Virus record (IMG/VR): IMGVR_UViG_3300010367_000184
Coordinates: 1 to 44,258 of that record
Origin: a virus
Reading direction: 5' to 3' (one strand)
Length of the DNA: 44,258 bases
The translations under genes were made by a program, and so were the position numbers. The notes beneath the pieces were generated by a model, which saw only the letters and a list, made by a program, of their open reading frames with translations, did no database searches and was not told where the DNA came from. Positions 1-10,332 of this stretch are shown piece after piece; positions within the stretch are counted from its first letter, which is position 1; each line of letters starts with the position of its first letter.

Positions 1-20
1 CCGTTAGAGCCTGCAACACC
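1..20. repeat. Terminal direct repeat (contig overlap)
   Basis: The first 20 bases are identical to bases 44239-44258. Removing one copy joins the two halves of the collagen-like gene (332..1 and 44238..43800, minus strand) in one frame; a join without trimming would shift the frame. This is direct sequence evidence that the window is one turn of a circular map. The overlap lies inside repetitive Gly-X-Y coding DNA, so the number of repeat units at the join could be collapsed. Confidence 0.8.
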
Positions 21-332
21 TGTCGCTCCAGTTACGCCTACAGCACCTGTTGCGCCAGTGGCTCCGTTTGTACCGTTAGAGCCTGCAACACCTGTCGCTC
101 CTGTGGTTCCTATTCCAGTGGCGCCGGTAGCCCCCGTTACTCCTACAGGACCGGTAGCTCCTTGAACTGAAGATCCAGATCCCCAATCTCCGGTACTATC
201 ACATGGGCCATATATTTTACCATGTTGGCTATCGAAATAAAATTGTCCTTTATTTCCATGAACTCCGGTAGGAGCCCCGGCTCCTGTAAGCCATTGGGTT
301 TCTTGGCTTTTGATTTCTTCTCTTTCTGTCAT
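1..332 (-). CDS. Collagen-like fibre protein, N-terminal part (continues across the circle junction)
   Basis: The gene starts at ATG 332 (MTEREEIKSQETQWL), after a Shine-Dalgarno-like AAGAAAGGA and 16 bases below the stop of the preceding fibre gene. The first ~60 residues contain a motif of the type TGAGAPTGVHGNKGQFYFD, seen in many collagen-like phage tail proteins. Gly-X-Y triplets rich in GAT and GVT follow. The frame runs off base 1 and resumes at 44238; the whole protein would be 256 residues. It is probably a trimeric virion surface fibre or appendage expressed with the tail fibre. The binding target cannot be told. Confidence 0.75.
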   Translation of the reverse strand, partial: MTEREEIKSQETQWLTGAGAPTGVHGNKGQFYFDSQHGKIYGPCDSTGDWGSGSSVQGATGPVGVTGATGATGIGTTGATGVAGSNGTNGATGATGAVGVTGATGVAGSN

Positions 333-348
333 TGTAAAATATCCTTTC

Positions 349-2130
349 TTACGGCATTACTAATAGGGTAAAAGCGGAATCGGCAAAAGAATTAACCTGC
401 ATTTGCGAGGTACTGACTACAGTATAATATATATTTTGAGCTTGCGTATTATCGCCGGTTAAAAATGGAGCGTAATTCGTGTCTAAAAAAGGAATAGTGA
501 AATTAATTGTGTACAGCCCGGTCCCTGTATGCACTACAGAGGATATCCCTACGGCTCCAGGTTGTAAGGTTCCATCAACGGCAATCTTGCCATACACTGG
601 TATAGAGACTCCAGTCGCTCCAGTCGCGCCTGGAGATCCGTTAGTTCCGGCAACTCCTGTCGCACCGGTTGCTCCCGGATTTCCTTGAATTCCGGTTGCC
701 CCTTGCAGCCCAACTCCTGTTGCTCCGGTTGCCCCTGTGGTTCCGTTATTTCCAAAAACTCCTGTTGCGCCTTGAACTCCCGTTGCTCCAGTAACCCCCA
801 CCACACCTGTAGCACCTGTAGCACCTGTAGAACCATTTGTACCATTAGCACCTCCTACTCCTGTGGAACCTTGCGCTCCAGTAGCGCCTGTTGCGCCTGT
901 CATTCCTATATTTTGGATGCCAACATCTGAAAATGCTAAAAAGGAGATTGGGTGATTTGCAGTTGCCGAATCCGCGCCATTAAAAGTATACACGTCTATA
1001 TATCCAAATGCCCAATTGGAAGCGTCTATGGTCAGAAATGGAGTAGGGGTTAGGGTATTTCCATCTGTAACATTGGCGTGAACAACCGGCTGCTTATCCG
1101 GTATTGTCGTAAAATTAAATCGGTAAGATCCTGTGGAAAGGTGGGAGAAAGTTCCTCCTAACTCATTACTTGTAGATGTCCCGTCCCCCGAAATGTTCCC
1201 CATTCCAATAATGTTTGTTGTTCCCTGCGGCCCTGTCGGCCCTGGAGATCCACCTTGGGTAAAACAATATATAAGAAATTTTCTACTAGGCTCTACATGA
1301 GGTAACCCATCAGCATTGGAAATATTAACCGTAACGGAATTCAAGTCAAATGCCTGTACCCTGGCGATCCCTAAATCCATAGGGAAGCTTTCAACAACAT
1401 CCACCGTAATTCCATACATTATATTTGGAGCGGGAGTGGTAAAGGTTACGACGTATACAGCAGTGGAGGTTTCAACGCATGAAGAGATATTTAAGTTATT
1501 ACCATCTGCTGCTGATCCATCAGAATGAAAATATCCTCTGGCGAATAAAGTAGGCGCCGTTGGTCCTGTAGCACCAGTCGCCCCCGTAAAGCCAGCTCCT
1601 GTCGCCCCGGTCGCCCCTACTGCCAAAGTATACGGTCCGGTAGCCCCCGTAGCGCCGACTATACCTTGTGGATAATTTTGAAATCCATTTGCCCCGCTAT
1701 TCCATCCAATGATATAACCGGCTATGGGCGGAGGTAATGTGTAGTCCACACCGGTAACGAAAGGAGAACCATGTACGGTATTGTTTAGCGCATTGCTGAG
1801 CTGCTGGCATTCCATTGTAAGTTTATCAAGAGCATTCTCGATAGTCTTCTGTGAAAAATCGTCTTCTGTTGGTAGCGAAGTTTCTTGGAGGTAGTCTACT
1901 TGCCGCCATAAAAGGACTTGTAACCCATTCCCTGGAGCCGTAGTAAAAGCTACTGACCCTCCTACTCCATCAGGATTCGGATTAACCGTGTAGGTATTGG
2001 GTGCTTGAAGAACCTGATTGACGTAAACTGTAATATCTGAAGTAAGAAGTAACCTATAATCATAGAAAAACGTTGTTGTAACGCCATTCCCAGTTGCAAA
2101 ATTTTTATTGTCCGTTGTTAATACGGTCAC
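349..2130 (-). CDS. Tail fibre protein, T7 gp17-like N-terminus with collagen-like segments
   Basis: This 593-residue protein has, in order: an N-terminal ~115-residue domain of the T7 gp17 tail-attachment type ([17 protein letters not shown], then VYVNQ and [12 protein letters not shown]); collagen-like Gly-X-Y triplets near residues 158-192; a beta-rich module; a short Gly-X-Y linker; a second beta-rich module; a long Gly-X-Y run (about 410-515); and a third beta-rich module at the C-terminus. The three modules share a pattern (G-x-I-x-x-D-G ... tG-Y-x-I/F-x-F-T), which suggests repeats of one domain. It overlaps the ejection protein gene by 26 nt. Probable host-recognition fibre. No chaperone or enzymatic domain was seen. 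Confidence 0.85.
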   Translation of the reverse strand: MTVLTTDNKNFATGNGVTTTFFYDYRLLLTSDITVYVNQVLQAPNTYTVNPNPDGVGGSVAFTTAPGNGLQVLLWRQVDYLQETSLPTEDDFSQKTIENALDKLTMECQQLSNALNNTVHGSPFVTGVDYTLPPPIAGYIIGWNSGANGFQNYPQGIVGATGATGPYTLAVGATGATGAGFTGATGATGPTAPTLFARGYFHSDGSAADGNNLNISSCVETSTAVYVVTFTTPAPNIMYGITVDVVESFPMDLGIARVQAFDLNSVTVNISNADGLPHVEPSRKFLIYCFTQGGSPGPTGPQGTTNIIGMGNISGDGTSTSNELGGTFSHLSTGSYRFNFTTIPDKQPVVHANVTDGNTLTPTPFLTIDASNWAFGYIDVYTFNGADSATANHPISFLAFSDVGIQNIGMTGATGATGAQGSTGVGGANGTNGSTGATGATGVVGVTGATGVQGATGVFGNNGTTGATGATGVGLQGATGIQGNPGATGATGVAGTNGSPGATGATGVSIPVYGKIAVDGTLQPGAVGISSVVHTGTGLYTINFTIPFLDTNYAPFLTGDNTQAQNIYYTVVSTSQMQVNSFADSAFTLLVMP

Positions 2131-5100
2131 TTCCGGTTACTCCATTTAAATATGTCTTCACGATGGAATGATTAGTTTGCTGTTCTTTCAAAGGGTCGGG
2201 AGGATTTTTATGTAGAAGATAATTTTGTAAATAGTTTGAAACTTGATTTGTATTCTTCATCAGTGTATCATAAGGTGCTTCAGATTGCGATGGATGCAAA
2301 ATATCTTTCATCATTTTCTTATTTTGTTTTTGGATAACGTCAATATCTGACATCCCTTCCGTTGGACTTTTTCGTTTATTTAAGACCCCCGGTGTCCACC
2401 CGCCCATCGCCATAGCAGCTCCTGCGTAATCTCCAGACCGTAGCCTTTGTGTAACGGAATAGGGCAAAGACGTCGAAGTCTGTGGAAGGCCTAATAACTC
2501 AGAAGCTAACTCAACTGTAGACTGTTGAGCTTTCATTAACGATTGGTCTGCCTTATCTCTATAATTTGGATCAAGCACACGCTTAATCGTTGTGGAAATA
2601 TCAGTGGAATCATTCAATTTCGATGACTGATTCCAATCTGATAACATTTGCTTATATTTTAAATATCCTTCCGATAAAGGATTGTTCTGTTGATATTCCG
2701 CCATTTGGGAAGTTTTATCCGTTCCCATAATATTTTTCATTTGCCCCATCCATGCTGCTTTAACAAGCCCTCCTATTATAGGTATGCCCTCTCCCGGCCC
2801 TAAAATCGTGCCCCCAATTAAATCCCAAATCTGTTCTCTCTTTCGTTGTTCATCCTCATTTTGCGGGAACATAAACATCGGTGCTGATCTTACTGATGCA
2901 AGTAACGCTCCAGGTAACGCCCATTGGCTAGCAACTCTATGACCTAACATCATCCAATCATGAGGGGTTTTATTACTGTTCAGAAAATCTGCTAAATGAA
3001 CTGCCGTATTAGACGCCATCCTAATGGGCTGCCGAGTAAACTGAAGAGCAATGGAAGATAACGGTCCGTTATCAAAAATCCGTGGAGTACTTGCGATAGA
3101 CGCGCCTTCTTGCGTATCGTTCATTGTCCTTTCGACTGCTGTTAAAGCTTCTTCTGGGGTCTTTCCAAGATTCCTTTCTATATTATACTGAATTCCGCCG
3201 AAGATTCGGAAAACAGCAGCATCTCCTGCTATATCCCCCATAAAAGCAAATTTGTTGAGAATAGTCCCAAGGGTTGATGCCTCTTCTTTTTGACCTAGTA
3301 GTTTACTTAACGTCGCTCCAAACACCCCTTGATGCCCCATAGCGTTCTGAACGTCAAATGAGGCCCCCTGTTTTATCTGCTGCTTATACATTGGGGACTC
3401 CCCAATCTGGCCCTGAGTTTCTTTCATCCGAGTGAAAAAGCCTGGAATAGCTTCCGCAATCTGTTTCGGAGAATAATTAGCAAGCATTCCCGGCCCTGCT
3501 GTTAATTGCCGTAAGAAAGAAGTAACTGGGCGGTATCCTAAAACGTGCTTAGAATAATCGGCTTGTAGGGCCGCCCATAAACCGTTATTCGATTGATTAG
3601 GTAGAGGATCATTTAGCATAAAAGCTTCATGGTACTTATCCAATACTTCAATAGTCCCTGTTCCGAAGTGACCTTGGATGTGAGAACGGATCTCAGGATC
3701 ATTAAGAACAGTCTGGAAATCGTGAAGTTTTTCACCCATGTGCTTGTAGTATTCCCATTGATTCATATGGTTCATTGCATCCTGATATGGGTTCCTAGGC
3801 TCAATTGCAAGCAAACTATCTTGCCGTGTTTTAGCAGAACCTGGAAGTAAGTCCCAAAATTTCATCCCATCCTCACTATATGGGCCTTCTACCTTATAGC
3901 CCTTGCGAGAGACAGGACTATAATTCTCGCGCATAGGTAGGTCAACCCCATTGCGCTCCCGGTAAGTTTTATTAATGTGCACATAGTAATCCTTATAAAA
4001 ATCCAAAAGATTATCGACAGTTTTTCTGTCAGAATCATCGAGTGTGCTCTCCATTCTTTCTTGCATGGACTCACCGGGTTTTACATCCCCAGTTAGTGTC
4101 CATCCGTTTCCTGTCTTTGTATCCCGTAAGGCAGCATGGAGAGACTCATCTTTCATTTTCATTACTGCATCTATAATTTGGGCTCTTGAAAAGATTTCAG
4201 GTGAGGATTGACTCCCATCTGCTTTTGTGAATTTTATCTGAATGGCGCTGTTTTCGTCTTTATTTAAACGGTCATAGACTTCTCGTCCTCCTAAATAAGA
4301 TAAAAGATTAATGTGGGCTAAAGCGGAATGCCTCAGGTAATTTGACCGTTCTTTTGTGTCGTCCAATAATGCTGTTAATTTTTTGTCTGGCCCCATTAAA
4401 TCCGTCATCCTTCTAAATGGAAGCCATGGTGCCACTGTAGACGATACCGCGTCGATAAACCTCTGAGAAGTTTGCTTGGACCATTCTTTACCTTGGGCTT
4501 TTGCTTTTTCTACTCCGAGGCTTTGTTTAGCGGTATCGCGAACTCGGTCAGCTCTTTGCTGTGTTTGCTCTTTCTTTTGCGCGATAATCTTTTCCCCGTT
4601 TTGAATCCATTGGGCAATTTTAGCCGCCACAATATTAACAGTCATCGGATCTCCGCGGTAGAGATCATTTGCCATATTGGCTAATTCGTTTTTAAAAGCT
4701 ATATCCGCCGGTAACTGATCGACAGGAGTCGCCCCATGTTCAATGGCAAAGTGCCCCCGGTAGTCATCCAGAGTTTTCTTATTCTTTAGAAAACCTTTAA
4801 GGATTTCTAATTTAGGAACAAGATCCGCAGGAACCCCAGAAGTGGGATGCGCCCCATTTCCTGGAAGAACTCGGACTAAATTTTTAACTACCGCTTGAAA
4901 AGTCTTTCCCCGTTGTGATTCCAATTCAGCTGAAAGTTTTGTATGCATAAATTTTTGTGCTTCTGCTTTAATTTTAACAGAAGCCGTCAATGCTTGTTCA
5001 GGAGTAGTAATACCTCCTATATGCCGCTGTAATCGTTGGGCATCAGCATTTGTAATTAAAAGTTTTCCCGTTTCAGGGTCTTGTGTGACTTCTTTAACCA

Positions 5101-7057
5101 AATTACGCAAGTTCGCTTGAACACGGCGAATTCCTTTTTCCATTCGATACTCTGCTTTTTGAATACCGAGTTTTAATTGAGTTTGCCCTTTTTCTTTCTG
5201 ATCGACTAATTTTTGGGCAAGTTTTGTATTTTCATCAAAAAGCTTGTTCAACACTGATATTTTTTGTTTGCCCTGTAGATGTCCTTGATTTTGGGTTGTT
5301 CCCATTTTTATATCGGCTTCGTGAGGATTATGAGTTCCTGATTCTGATTTTATTCCCAATCCCGATTCAAGCATTTCTTTTTCAGAAGCCAACGCTTCAA
5401 GTTGGTTTGTTACACCCCTCCAATGTTTAACTGTGTTCTGTTTAAGATTCCCCATCTCTTCGTCCTTACTGATTTGTTTCTCAAGCCGGGATTCTTCTTT
5501 TTGTAAAATTTTCATATCAGAGGTAATCTGATTAATTCGGCTTCGGACTTCAGTAGGATTTAACGGCCTCCAGTCACGTAGGGACATTCGTAATTGCATA
5601 GGCTCTTCATTTCCCGGACTCGGTTCTTGGAATCCTTCAAATTCGTCAGGATTATAAACTTTTGTTTGCATTCCGGTCTGGACTTCACCAGGGGTTAGCT
5701 CCCTCTCTTCCTGGGGATAAATCGCCTGTAATCCTGCTTGTATAAGAGATTGGGGGTTTTCAACAATATCCTTCAGTTTTAATTGACCGAGATCGTTTGT
5801 GGTCTTTGGAGGTCCATATTCTTTATTGCCCGCTTTGGTCTCGATGTATGGATTTCCGTGCTCATCATATTTTATAGTGAGTTTGAATTTTCCTTGCTGC
5901 TCTTTTTCCCATTCATCAGGAAGCTCATGAACCGCCTCATTCACTTTTTTTATAATGTCAAGAGCTGATTGTCCTTTAAAATTTTCATTAAGTGGCTTTG
6001 CCAAATCCTTAATCTTAACTTTTACTTCTCCTGCTGCTTTTCCAGCAACGTGCCCACCTAATACTCCTGCTGCACCAAGAGTCAATGACATTTGGAGTGA
6101 TCGCAGGAAAGTTTCATAAATATGCTTGGATGCTTCTTTCCAGTTCGTGAAATTTGCTGTGTTCCCTTTCTGCATAGATTGGGCAACAAACTTCCCAATT
6201 TCATTCATGAGACCTTGCGTTGTACCGCCAACTGTTCCTACTACAGTGGATTTCGCGATATCCATCCCCATCCGGGAAGCCATATTTGTTTCTAAATGCT
6301 TTACATAGGGATTTGATAACGACGATTTTATAGCCGCCATCTCAGCTCTTGACAATGCATTTCCCGCGGCATTTCCCAAAAATTTTAACCCAACCACTTG
6401 CAACGCCCCGTTAATAGCACCAATCGTGTATGCAATAGGTTTGGCGGTTTGGTGGTCAATTCCGTTTAACCGTAAATCTGAATACATTTGGCCCGCGTTC
6501 TGAGACCACGCCGAATATCCTTCCCCCATCATCCAGCCAAGATCTTTCCCAAGTTCCGCACCAGCTAGAGCTCCCCCGCCTGCCCCAACTGCATTTCCCG
6601 CTCCTGGAACTATAGACCCTGCCAATCCTCCTATTGCCGCCCCAATTCCAGCTCCTGCGACTAATCCTCCTCCTGCGCCTTCAGCACCTTTTATTAAATT
6701 ATCGCCAAGTGTTGGGGCCATCTGAGCCGAATCATCCGCCATTTTCTGATACCAAGATTCTGACTCATATTGAGCTTGATTGTATCCAGAACTTATTTTT
6801 TGTGCCCCATCCGATAATGCTTGCAATCTTTTAGCATCGGGAATCGATTCATTATTCATCAAATCTACAGCATGATATTGATTGGCAACTTCTGTAACTC
6901 CTGTTGTGAAATGCCTGGAAATGGTTTGTAACGGATTTTCATTCGATAAGGAATTATCTAATTGCCCCTGGCTCAAGCTGCCAGCAGGTTGGGTATTATT
7001 TGGAATTAAACTTTGATCAGTTGACTCTGTATCTGGCATTACGGATTGAGCCCCCAT
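2105..7057 (-). CDS. Large internal virion / ejection protein (1650 aa)
   Basis: The largest protein of the phage. Residues ~120-180 are Gly/Ala-rich and hydrophobic, like a membrane-active segment. A long Lys/Glu/Gln-rich, mostly helical middle (about 500-900) follows. The C-terminal third has the kind of sequence found in large polyvalent phage proteins ([16 protein letters not shown]; later [15 protein letters not shown] and [14 protein letters not shown]). Size and place, last of three head-interior genes before the fibre, match the role of T7 gp16, which forms the DNA translocation channel. No lytic transglycosylase or peptidase motif was seen. It overlaps its upstream neighbour by 19 nt. 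The ejection role is inferred from position and architecture. Confidence 0.75.
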   Translation of the reverse strand: MGAQSVMPDTESTDQSLIPNNTQPAGSLSQGQLDNSLSNENPLQTISRHFTTGVTEVANQYHAVDLMNNESIPDAKRLQALSDGAQKISSGYNQAQYESESWYQKMADDSAQMAPTLGDNLIKGAEGAGGGLVAGAGIGAAIGGLAGSIVPGAGNAVGAGGGALAGAELGKDLGWMMGEGYSAWSQNAGQMYSDLRLNGIDHQTAKPIAYTIGAINGALQVVGLKFLGNAAGNALSRAEMAAIKSSLSNPYVKHLETNMASRMGMDIAKSTVVGTVGGTTQGLMNEIGKFVAQSMQKGNTANFTNWKEASKHIYETFLRSLQMSLTLGAAGVLGGHVAGKAAGEVKVKIKDLAKPLNENFKGQSALDIIKKVNEAVHELPDEWEKEQQGKFKLTIKYDEHGNPYIETKAGNKEYGPPKTTNDLGQLKLKDIVENPQSLIQAGLQAIYPQEERELTPGEVQTGMQTKVYNPDEFEGFQEPSPGNEEPMQLRMSLRDWRPLNPTEVRSRINQITSDMKILQKEESRLEKQISKDEEMGNLKQNTVKHWRGVTNQLEALASEKEMLESGLGIKSESGTHNPHEADIKMGTTQNQGHLQGKQKISVLNKLFDENTKLAQKLVDQKEKGQTQLKLGIQKAEYRMEKGIRRVQANLRNLVKEVTQDPETGKLLITNADAQRLQRHIGGITTPEQALTASVKIKAEAQKFMHTKLSAELESQRGKTFQAVVKNLVRVLPGNGAHPTSGVPADLVPKLEILKGFLKNKKTLDDYRGHFAIEHGATPVDQLPADIAFKNELANMANDLYRGDPMTVNIVAAKIAQWIQNGEKIIAQKKEQTQQRADRVRDTAKQSLGVEKAKAQGKEWSKQTSQRFIDAVSSTVAPWLPFRRMTDLMGPDKKLTALLDDTKERSNYLRHSALAHINLLSYLGGREVYDRLNKDENSAIQIKFTKADGSQSSPEIFSRAQIIDAVMKMKDESLHAALRDTKTGNGWTLTGDVKPGESMQERMESTLDDSDRKTVDNLLDFYKDYYVHINKTYRERNGVDLPMRENYSPVSRKGYKVEGPYSEDGMKFWDLLPGSAKTRQDSLLAIEPRNPYQDAMNHMNQWEYYKHMGEKLHDFQTVLNDPEIRSHIQGHFGTGTIEVLDKYHEAFMLNDPLPNQSNNGLWAALQADYSKHVLGYRPVTSFLRQLTAGPGMLANYSPKQIAEAIPGFFTRMKETQGQIGESPMYKQQIKQGASFDVQNAMGHQGVFGATLSKLLGQKEEASTLGTILNKFAFMGDIAGDAAVFRIFGGIQYNIERNLGKTPEEALTAVERTMNDTQEGASIASTPRIFDNGPLSSIALQFTRQPIRMASNTAVHLADFLNSNKTPHDWMMLGHRVASQWALPGALLASVRSAPMFMFPQNEDEQRKREQIWDLIGGTILGPGEGIPIIGGLVKAAWMGQMKNIMGTDKTSQMAEYQQNNPLSEGYLKYKQMLSDWNQSSKLNDSTDISTTIKRVLDPNYRDKADQSLMKAQQSTVELASELLGLPQTSTSLPYSVTQRLRSGDYAGAAMAMGGWTPGVLNKRKSPTEGMSDIDVIQKQNKKMMKDILHPSQSEAPYDTLMKNTNQVSNYLQNYLLHKNPPDPLKEQQTNHSIVKTYLNGVTGSDRINNGQ

Positions 7058-8685
7058 TTTTGCATAGCTTGATATGCTGTACTATGTAAGATGCGGGCGT
7101 ACGCCGCCGCTTTTTTCGGGTCATGGGCTATAGTTTCCATATCCCCCGATTGAAGACCTCTATTTTTGACACCGTTATCAAATGCGGCTCTATAGAAATA
7201 ATTGTATAAATTTTGTTTTGTGGCGTCTGGGAATACCATTTTTGGAGAAACGGCGCTATATAATCCGGCTCTTGCTGATTTTTCTCTAGCGACATCCGGT
7301 AATTTATCGAATCCGTTCAATAAAGAACTCACTTCCTGGAAACGCCTGTCTGCGGATGCCTGAGTAAATTGGAAAAGATTTTTCAATTCTCGATTTTGAA
7401 GTCCGCTTCTAACCACTCCCAAATTTTTATGCATATCTGTATATTGATCCACCAACTGCCTTAATTTAATAGCTTCGCCTTGAGTAGTCTTTGCATTTCC
7501 TGATTGTGAAGTCTTTATTAATTGAGTATATTGCTTGTCTATGGCAGACGATAGATATTCTATATTTGAATTCAATTCTGCTGTATGCTTTGTAATATTT
7601 GTTTCGTCTTGTAAAGTTTGCACATCCTCCTCGGTTGTGATTTTTTGTTGGCTCGCTTCTAACTGAAGTTTTTTAATAGCCAATCTATCCTCTGGGGCTA
7701 AACCTGGATCTGCTAAAGCTTTATTGTATGCCTGCGGGGACGCATCCCGATAGTCACCACTTTTAGTCCCGTCAGGAAGAACTGTATCCTCCAATATGGT
7801 ATTATAAGCATTTATTTTAGCCCCATGATGTGCCACTCGCTCCCTCGCATATTCTCCTTGTGCAATTTGAGCAGCGATTGCTTTCTGTTCATTCTGGAAT
7901 GTTAGCAAAGTGGATGGTTTTACCATCCCCGTTTGTTCAGCATCCTTGATTCCTTGTTCTAACGCAGCGGGGGCATTTTGGCCACTGTTCAATACGACCG
8001 CACTCAAATATTGCTTAATAGCGGCTTCTCCTACTTTATTCGGACTTTTGCCCAAAAATTTATATTGCCATGCGTTATTTTGCGAAAACTTCTGAAAAGT
8101 CTGTTGAAGGTCTGCGATTGATTGATTTGGGTTTCCTGCTGCTTGTACAAATGAAGTTTCAGTATCGGATAGATTCTTTTCCATAATCGGAACTTGCCGT
8201 CCTTCCGCCCATCTTTGCAATCTATCCTGATACCCTGTAGCGGTTTCATTTAAGGCCTTTTGAAGTTCTTGTTTATCAAGAGGATCGGATAGTTGAGAAA
8301 GATGCGAATCTATCATGGTTTTAGATTTATCCGTAAACTCATCCCCGATACCAGTTGTGTCGAAATTGTGTTGAAGCTGAAGCCCTGTGGTTAAATCGGT
8401 CAAAGACTTACTAAAATCCATATTAACTGCTTGGACTCTATTCGCACGGGCCGCAGTTGTTAGCTGCCTGTCATACTCCCGTAATTGTGCTCTCTTTTGT
8501 TCAGCTTGATAAATAGGGGATTGTTCGGGGAACATTTTTGATGCTTGGTCTTGCACTGTTGCATTTAATTGCCCTGCTGATTGCGCGACTTGATTAAATG
8601 CATTCGAGGCGGTCTGGTCCACCCCCGGAGTCCCAACTTGTTGTTGAGCTAATTGATTTTGTTGATAAGGTGTAATTCGAGCCAT
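7039..8685 (-). CDS. Internal virion protein, T7 gp15-like in position (548 aa)
   Basis: Starts MARITPYQQNQLAQQQ with an SD-like AGAGGG upstream. The protein is almost entirely predicted helix, rich in Gln, Ala and Asn, with no signal peptide or obvious membrane segment. It lies between the gp14-like protein and the 1650-residue protein and overlaps the latter by 19 nt, the same order as T7 genes 14-15-16. It is probably part of the ejectosome. Family assignment rests on gene order and composition rather than on a catalytic motif. Confidence 0.65.
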   Translation of the reverse strand: MARITPYQQNQLAQQQVGTPGVDQTASNAFNQVAQSAGQLNATVQDQASKMFPEQSPIYQAEQKRAQLREYDRQLTTAARANRVQAVNMDFSKSLTDLTTGLQLQHNFDTTGIGDEFTDKSKTMIDSHLSQLSDPLDKQELQKALNETATGYQDRLQRWAEGRQVPIMEKNLSDTETSFVQAAGNPNQSIADLQQTFQKFSQNNAWQYKFLGKSPNKVGEAAIKQYLSAVVLNSGQNAPAALEQGIKDAEQTGMVKPSTLLTFQNEQKAIAAQIAQGEYARERVAHHGAKINAYNTILEDTVLPDGTKSGDYRDASPQAYNKALADPGLAPEDRLAIKKLQLEASQQKITTEEDVQTLQDETNITKHTAELNSNIEYLSSAIDKQYTQLIKTSQSGNAKTTQGEAIKLRQLVDQYTDMHKNLGVVRSGLQNRELKNLFQFTQASADRRFQEVSSLLNGFDKLPDVAREKSARAGLYSAVSPKMVFPDATKQNLYNYFYRAAFDNGVKNRGLQSGDMETIAHDPKKAAAYARILHSTAYQAMQKWGLNP

Positions 8686-8693
8686 GATGCCCT

Positions 8694-9254
8694 CTATTGG
8701 TTAAAAGTTGCAATCGGTGGTAAGGGATTAGCAGTATTAGAAACAGATGCGGCGGGGCTGAAGATTTGAGAATTCTTGAATTTGTTTTGAATCTGAGAAA
8801 CCCCTGCCCCTTCAATTCCTGAAAATAAAGCGGCTCTTCCCTGAGCCGCTGTTCGGTTGGCTTGGGTATTCATCAATTGTGCTCTATTAATGCCCTGTTG
8901 CTGAGCTGCTTGAACTTGCTGTTGGACTAATGATCTTGTCTGCGCCAGAACTAAAGCTGGACTTCCTGCAAGAGTAACCCCAGCGGATGCGTATTCCATA
9001 GCTTGTTCAGACTCTTGTTGCGCACCTTGTCGGGCGATATTTGTTGCATTCATTTGAGCATCATATAAAGCTAATCGGGCTTGATTCCGTTCAGCATCGG
9101 CTTCCTGATTTCCCGCCATAAAACTTGAAAAACCTGAACCGATTTGGGCTATAGATTGAACCATGCCCATCATATTGGAAGCAGATTGCAGTCCTGCGGG
9201 TTGGGCCGATGCAGGATTCGCTAAAGATGTAAAAGCAGAAGCATTAGCCCCCAT
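8694..9254 (-). CDS. Internal virion protein, T7 gp14-like (186 aa)
   Basis: Ala/Gln-rich and helical, with an N-terminal small-residue segment (SNMMGMVQSIAQIGSGFSSF) that could insert in a membrane, and a middle segment YASAGVTLAGSPALVLAQTR typical of podoviral gp14-like proteins. It overlaps the lysozyme stop by 11 nt. In T7, gp14 inserts in the outer membrane as the first step of DNA ejection; the same job is inferred here. Confidence 0.65.
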   Translation of the reverse strand: MGANASAFTSLANPASAQPAGLQSASNMMGMVQSIAQIGSGFSSFMAGNQEADAERNQARLALYDAQMNATNIARQGAQQESEQAMEYASAGVTLAGSPALVLAQTRSLVQQQVQAAQQQGINRAQLMNTQANRTAAQGRAALFSGIEGAGVSQIQNKFKNSQIFSPAASVSNTANPLPPIATFNQ

Positions 9255-9684
9255 TTTTCCACCACCTTACTTCAGTAGTCCTTCGGGAGTACAATCCTGC
9301 AAGAACATCGCCCTTCTCATCGTGGGACCATTTCAAGAATTCTTCGGATGGGTCTTGTTTTGTGTTAATCAATTGTAGAAGGTGAGAATGTTTAAAGGCA
9401 TTCACTCCGCAATTAAAAACGAAACTGACAAGAGCATCGAACTGTCCTTGAGTTAAGGATACTGTTGCCCATTGTTTGACTGCTCGTTGCGCGGTTAATA
9501 AATCTCCGTATAGATAGGTTTGTGCTTGTGATATAGAAATCTGCGTACTTTCCGTTATCCATCCCGCCGTATGCCCATAGCCGATAGTCCATATACCACT
9601 GGGACATTTATACGAATGGGGTCTGAATCCCTCCCACAATTTAATCTGTTCTGTTGCATCTTTTGAAACTGTTAAATCATTCAT
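9244..9684 (-). CDS. Lysozyme / endolysin, glycoside hydrolase family 24
   Basis: A muramidase cleaving the beta-1,4 bond of peptidoglycan. The catalytic block is clear: E18 in LWEGF, C27 at the place of the T4 Asp20 (Cys is common in this family), T33 in WTIGYGHTAG, then the typical middle helix SLTQGQFDALVSFVFNCG and a C-terminal RRTTEVRWW. At 146 residues it is a normal length, with no signal peptide or SAR segment, so it needs a holin to reach the wall if it acts as endolysin. It is embedded between the gp13-like and gp14-like virion genes, so a virion-associated role is also possible. Confidence 0.92.
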   Translation of the reverse strand: MNDLTVSKDATEQIKLWEGFRPHSYKCPSGIWTIGYGHTAGWITESTQISISQAQTYLYGDLLTAQRAVKQWATVSLTQGQFDALVSFVFNCGVNAFKHSHLLQLINTKQDPSEEFLKWSHDEKGDVLAGLYSRRTTEVRWWKNGG

Positions 9685-10126
9685 GAGGAATTAACTCCCA
9701 CATATCGTAATCTACTTGATCTGCGGTATATTTATGCATTATACCAGTTTTTGTAAATCCACAAAAAGTCATCCATCTCTGATGAAGTTCATTACTGATA
9801 GAATTGCTTTGGAGTCGATGTGGTTTCAAGTCTTTCACAATCCCATTCACGTATCGTCTACATGCCTTTAAAAACGGGATAGGATTCTCCGCCGTGTAAA
9901 TGGAAGGGTACACCCAAACTTCAATCACCCCCGGCCAAAGCTCGTAAAACCCGAACATACATAGAATAATACCGTTATACACCAAAGTAGCACAGTGGCT
10001 ACCTTCAATAAGCAATCGAACTTTTTGAAGGCCTTGGGGATCCGCTTCAAGCATTCTTTTCTCTTCGGGCCGTAATTCCAGAAGATCGAAATGTTCAAAT
10101 TTTCCTGGAATTTGTTTAGTTACCAT
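9677..10126 (-). CDS. GNAT-like phage protein, T7 gp13 / DUF2833 type
   Basis: 149 residues. The pattern ELRPEEKRML ... ATLVYNGIILCMFGFYELWPGVIEVWVYPS matches the N-acetyltransferase-like fold of T7 gp13 relatives. In T7, gp13 is needed for virion assembly and no acetylation has been shown. Its place between tail tube B and the gp14-like gene is the expected one. It overlaps the lysozyme start by 8 nt and its upstream neighbour by 11 nt, so translation is probably coupled. Confidence 0.75.
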   Translation of the reverse strand: MVTKQIPGKFEHFDLLELRPEEKRMLEADPQGLQKVRLLIEGSHCATLVYNGIILCMFGFYELWPGVIEVWVYPSIYTAENPIPFLKACRRYVNGIVKDLKPHRLQSNSISNELHQRWMTFCGFTKTGIMHKYTADQVDYDMWELIPHE

Positions 10127-10328
10127 AGCACCTCAACAAAAAATAATTCCAAGTTGTGTTCGCATACCAAATATATTCAGGAGTAGCGTTCTTACCAAAT
10201 TCTACCTGTAAGGTACGTCGATTGAAGTTTATTGTTCCCTTCGGATATTCCTGCCCATAACAGTCCGCCACATCGAATGGCATAATATCCATTAAGGATC
10301 CGTAGGGCCTAATAAAAGATTTCATCAT
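10116..10328 (-). CDS. Hypothetical protein (70 aa), tail/virion cluster
   Basis: Not recognised. A compact, aromatic-rich protein (WYANTTWNYFLLRCYG at the end) with no transmembrane segment, lying four bases after the stop of tail tube B and overlapping the gp13-like gene by 11 nt. The tight packing supports a real gene of the late unit. A minor virion or assembly role is only an inference from position. Confidence 0.6.
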   Translation of the reverse strand: MMKSFIRPYGSLMDIMPFDVADCYGQEYPKGTINFNRRTLQVEFGKNATPEYIWYANTTWNYFLLRCYGN

Positions 10329-10332
10329 CTTT

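Noticed and set aside
479-930. Plus- and minus-strand frames opposite or shifted within the collagen-like fibre
   Set aside because: Low-complexity Gly-X-Y coding DNA opens all frames; products are Pro/Cys- or Gln/Val-rich with no SD.
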